64,000 nt of DNA from Ophryocystis elektroscirrha (taxonomy: Eukaryota > Apicomplexa > Conoidasida > Neogregarinorida > Ophryocystidae). Under the pieces are notes generated by a model. That model did not search any database. It was given only the letters and a program-made list of their open reading frames with translations, and was not told the origin of the DNA. The DNA lies in assembly GCA_030141585.1 (NCBI GenBank), contig JAQIFP010000047.1, positions 1 to 64,000 of the forward strand, read 5' to 3'. Below, piece by piece: positions 63,751 through 64,000 of this stretch (position 1 is the first letter of the stretch; every line of letters begins with the position of its first letter). A program made the translations under genes and the position numbers.

Positions 63751-63933
63751 ATGAATTTTTACAATTGTATGATTTTACTTCTAATAAAAACAGTTTTAAC
63801 AAACAAATTTGATAAAGAAACATTTTATGAAGTTTTTGGTGGAGATAATGAATCTGATGATTTATTAAATCACGATAGAGAAGACATAAAAAATTTATAT
63901 GAAGTTTTAAATATAAGTGAATACTTCGAATAG
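63751..63933 (+). CDS. Very small putative secreted protein E (60 aa)
   Basis: ATG 63751 starts MNFYNCMILLLIKTVLT, signal-peptide-like, followed by an acidic 40-residue body (FGGDNESDDLLNHDRED). No repeats. It may be a real short gene, or the first exon of one continuing past the window. Confidence 0.45.
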   Translation: MNFYNCMILLLIKTVLTNKFDKETFYEVFGGDNESDDLLNHDREDIKNLYEVLNISEYFE

Positions 63934-64000
63934 ATCCCAACCTATTAATACAACGTATGCAAATTTTTTTATAAAGAAATAACACATTTTTACAGTTATT

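Overview
The window is nuclear DNA from a small, very AT-rich unicellular eukaryote with compact genes on both strands. Many protein genes are cut by very short introns, mostly about 29-45 nt, with GT...AG ends and often a T-run before the acceptor. TAA, TAG and TGA all act as stops. Intergenic spaces are about 0.2-1.3 kb and hold homopolymer runs and TA-rich microsatellites. Gene content, short introns, long low-complexity insertions and a tandem cluster of signal-peptide proteins fit an alveolate, most likely an apicomplexan-like parasite. No single gene proves that placement, so it is inference.

Layout. 1-157: TATATATG satellite. 158-2429 (-): multi-repeat Myb/SNAP190-like factor. 2951-11075 (+): ABCG-type half transporter with eroded ATP-binding motifs and a huge low-complexity insertion. 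11565-12227 (+): RNF4/Slx8-like SUMO-targeted ubiquitin ligase. 12582-14941 (-): unrecognised helical-repeat-like protein. 15208-16360 (-): GSK3-like kinase gene with no visible C-lobe. 17601-21535 (-): cytosolic leucyl-tRNA synthetase. 21973-23795 (+): DENR-like translation factor, overlapping convergently with a three-finger CCCH protein (23777-26320, -). 27616-28689 (+): ankyrin protein. 29095-29600 (+): ribosomal protein uS12/RPS23. 29774-31709 (+): protein farnesyltransferase beta subunit. 31879-33384 (-): membrane protein. 33776-35886 (+): Pcf11-like zinc-finger protein. 36005-37754 (+): splicing factor Prp18. 38102-43257 (+): DHX37/Dhr1-type DEAH helicase. 43351-46270 (-): unrecognised multi-exon gene. 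46627-47808 (-): ribosomal protein uS5/RPS2. 48025-49930 (-): secreted cysteine-rich lectin-like/PAN-like protein. 50179-51117 (+): anamorsin (CIAPIN1/Dre2).

52226-63933 (+): accessory end of the window. Five signal-peptide genes lie head to tail. The three large ones share a divergent C-terminal region and carry unrelated expanded tandem repeats. They are the best candidate for a lineage-specific secreted family. Most of the other genes are informational housekeeping genes (transcription, 3' end formation, splicing, ribosome assembly, translation). Two assembly gaps (44897-44913 and 55107-55662) lie in repeats.

Exon boundaries were read by eye from reading phase and GT/AG signals. Those stated explicitly are well supported by phase unless flagged.
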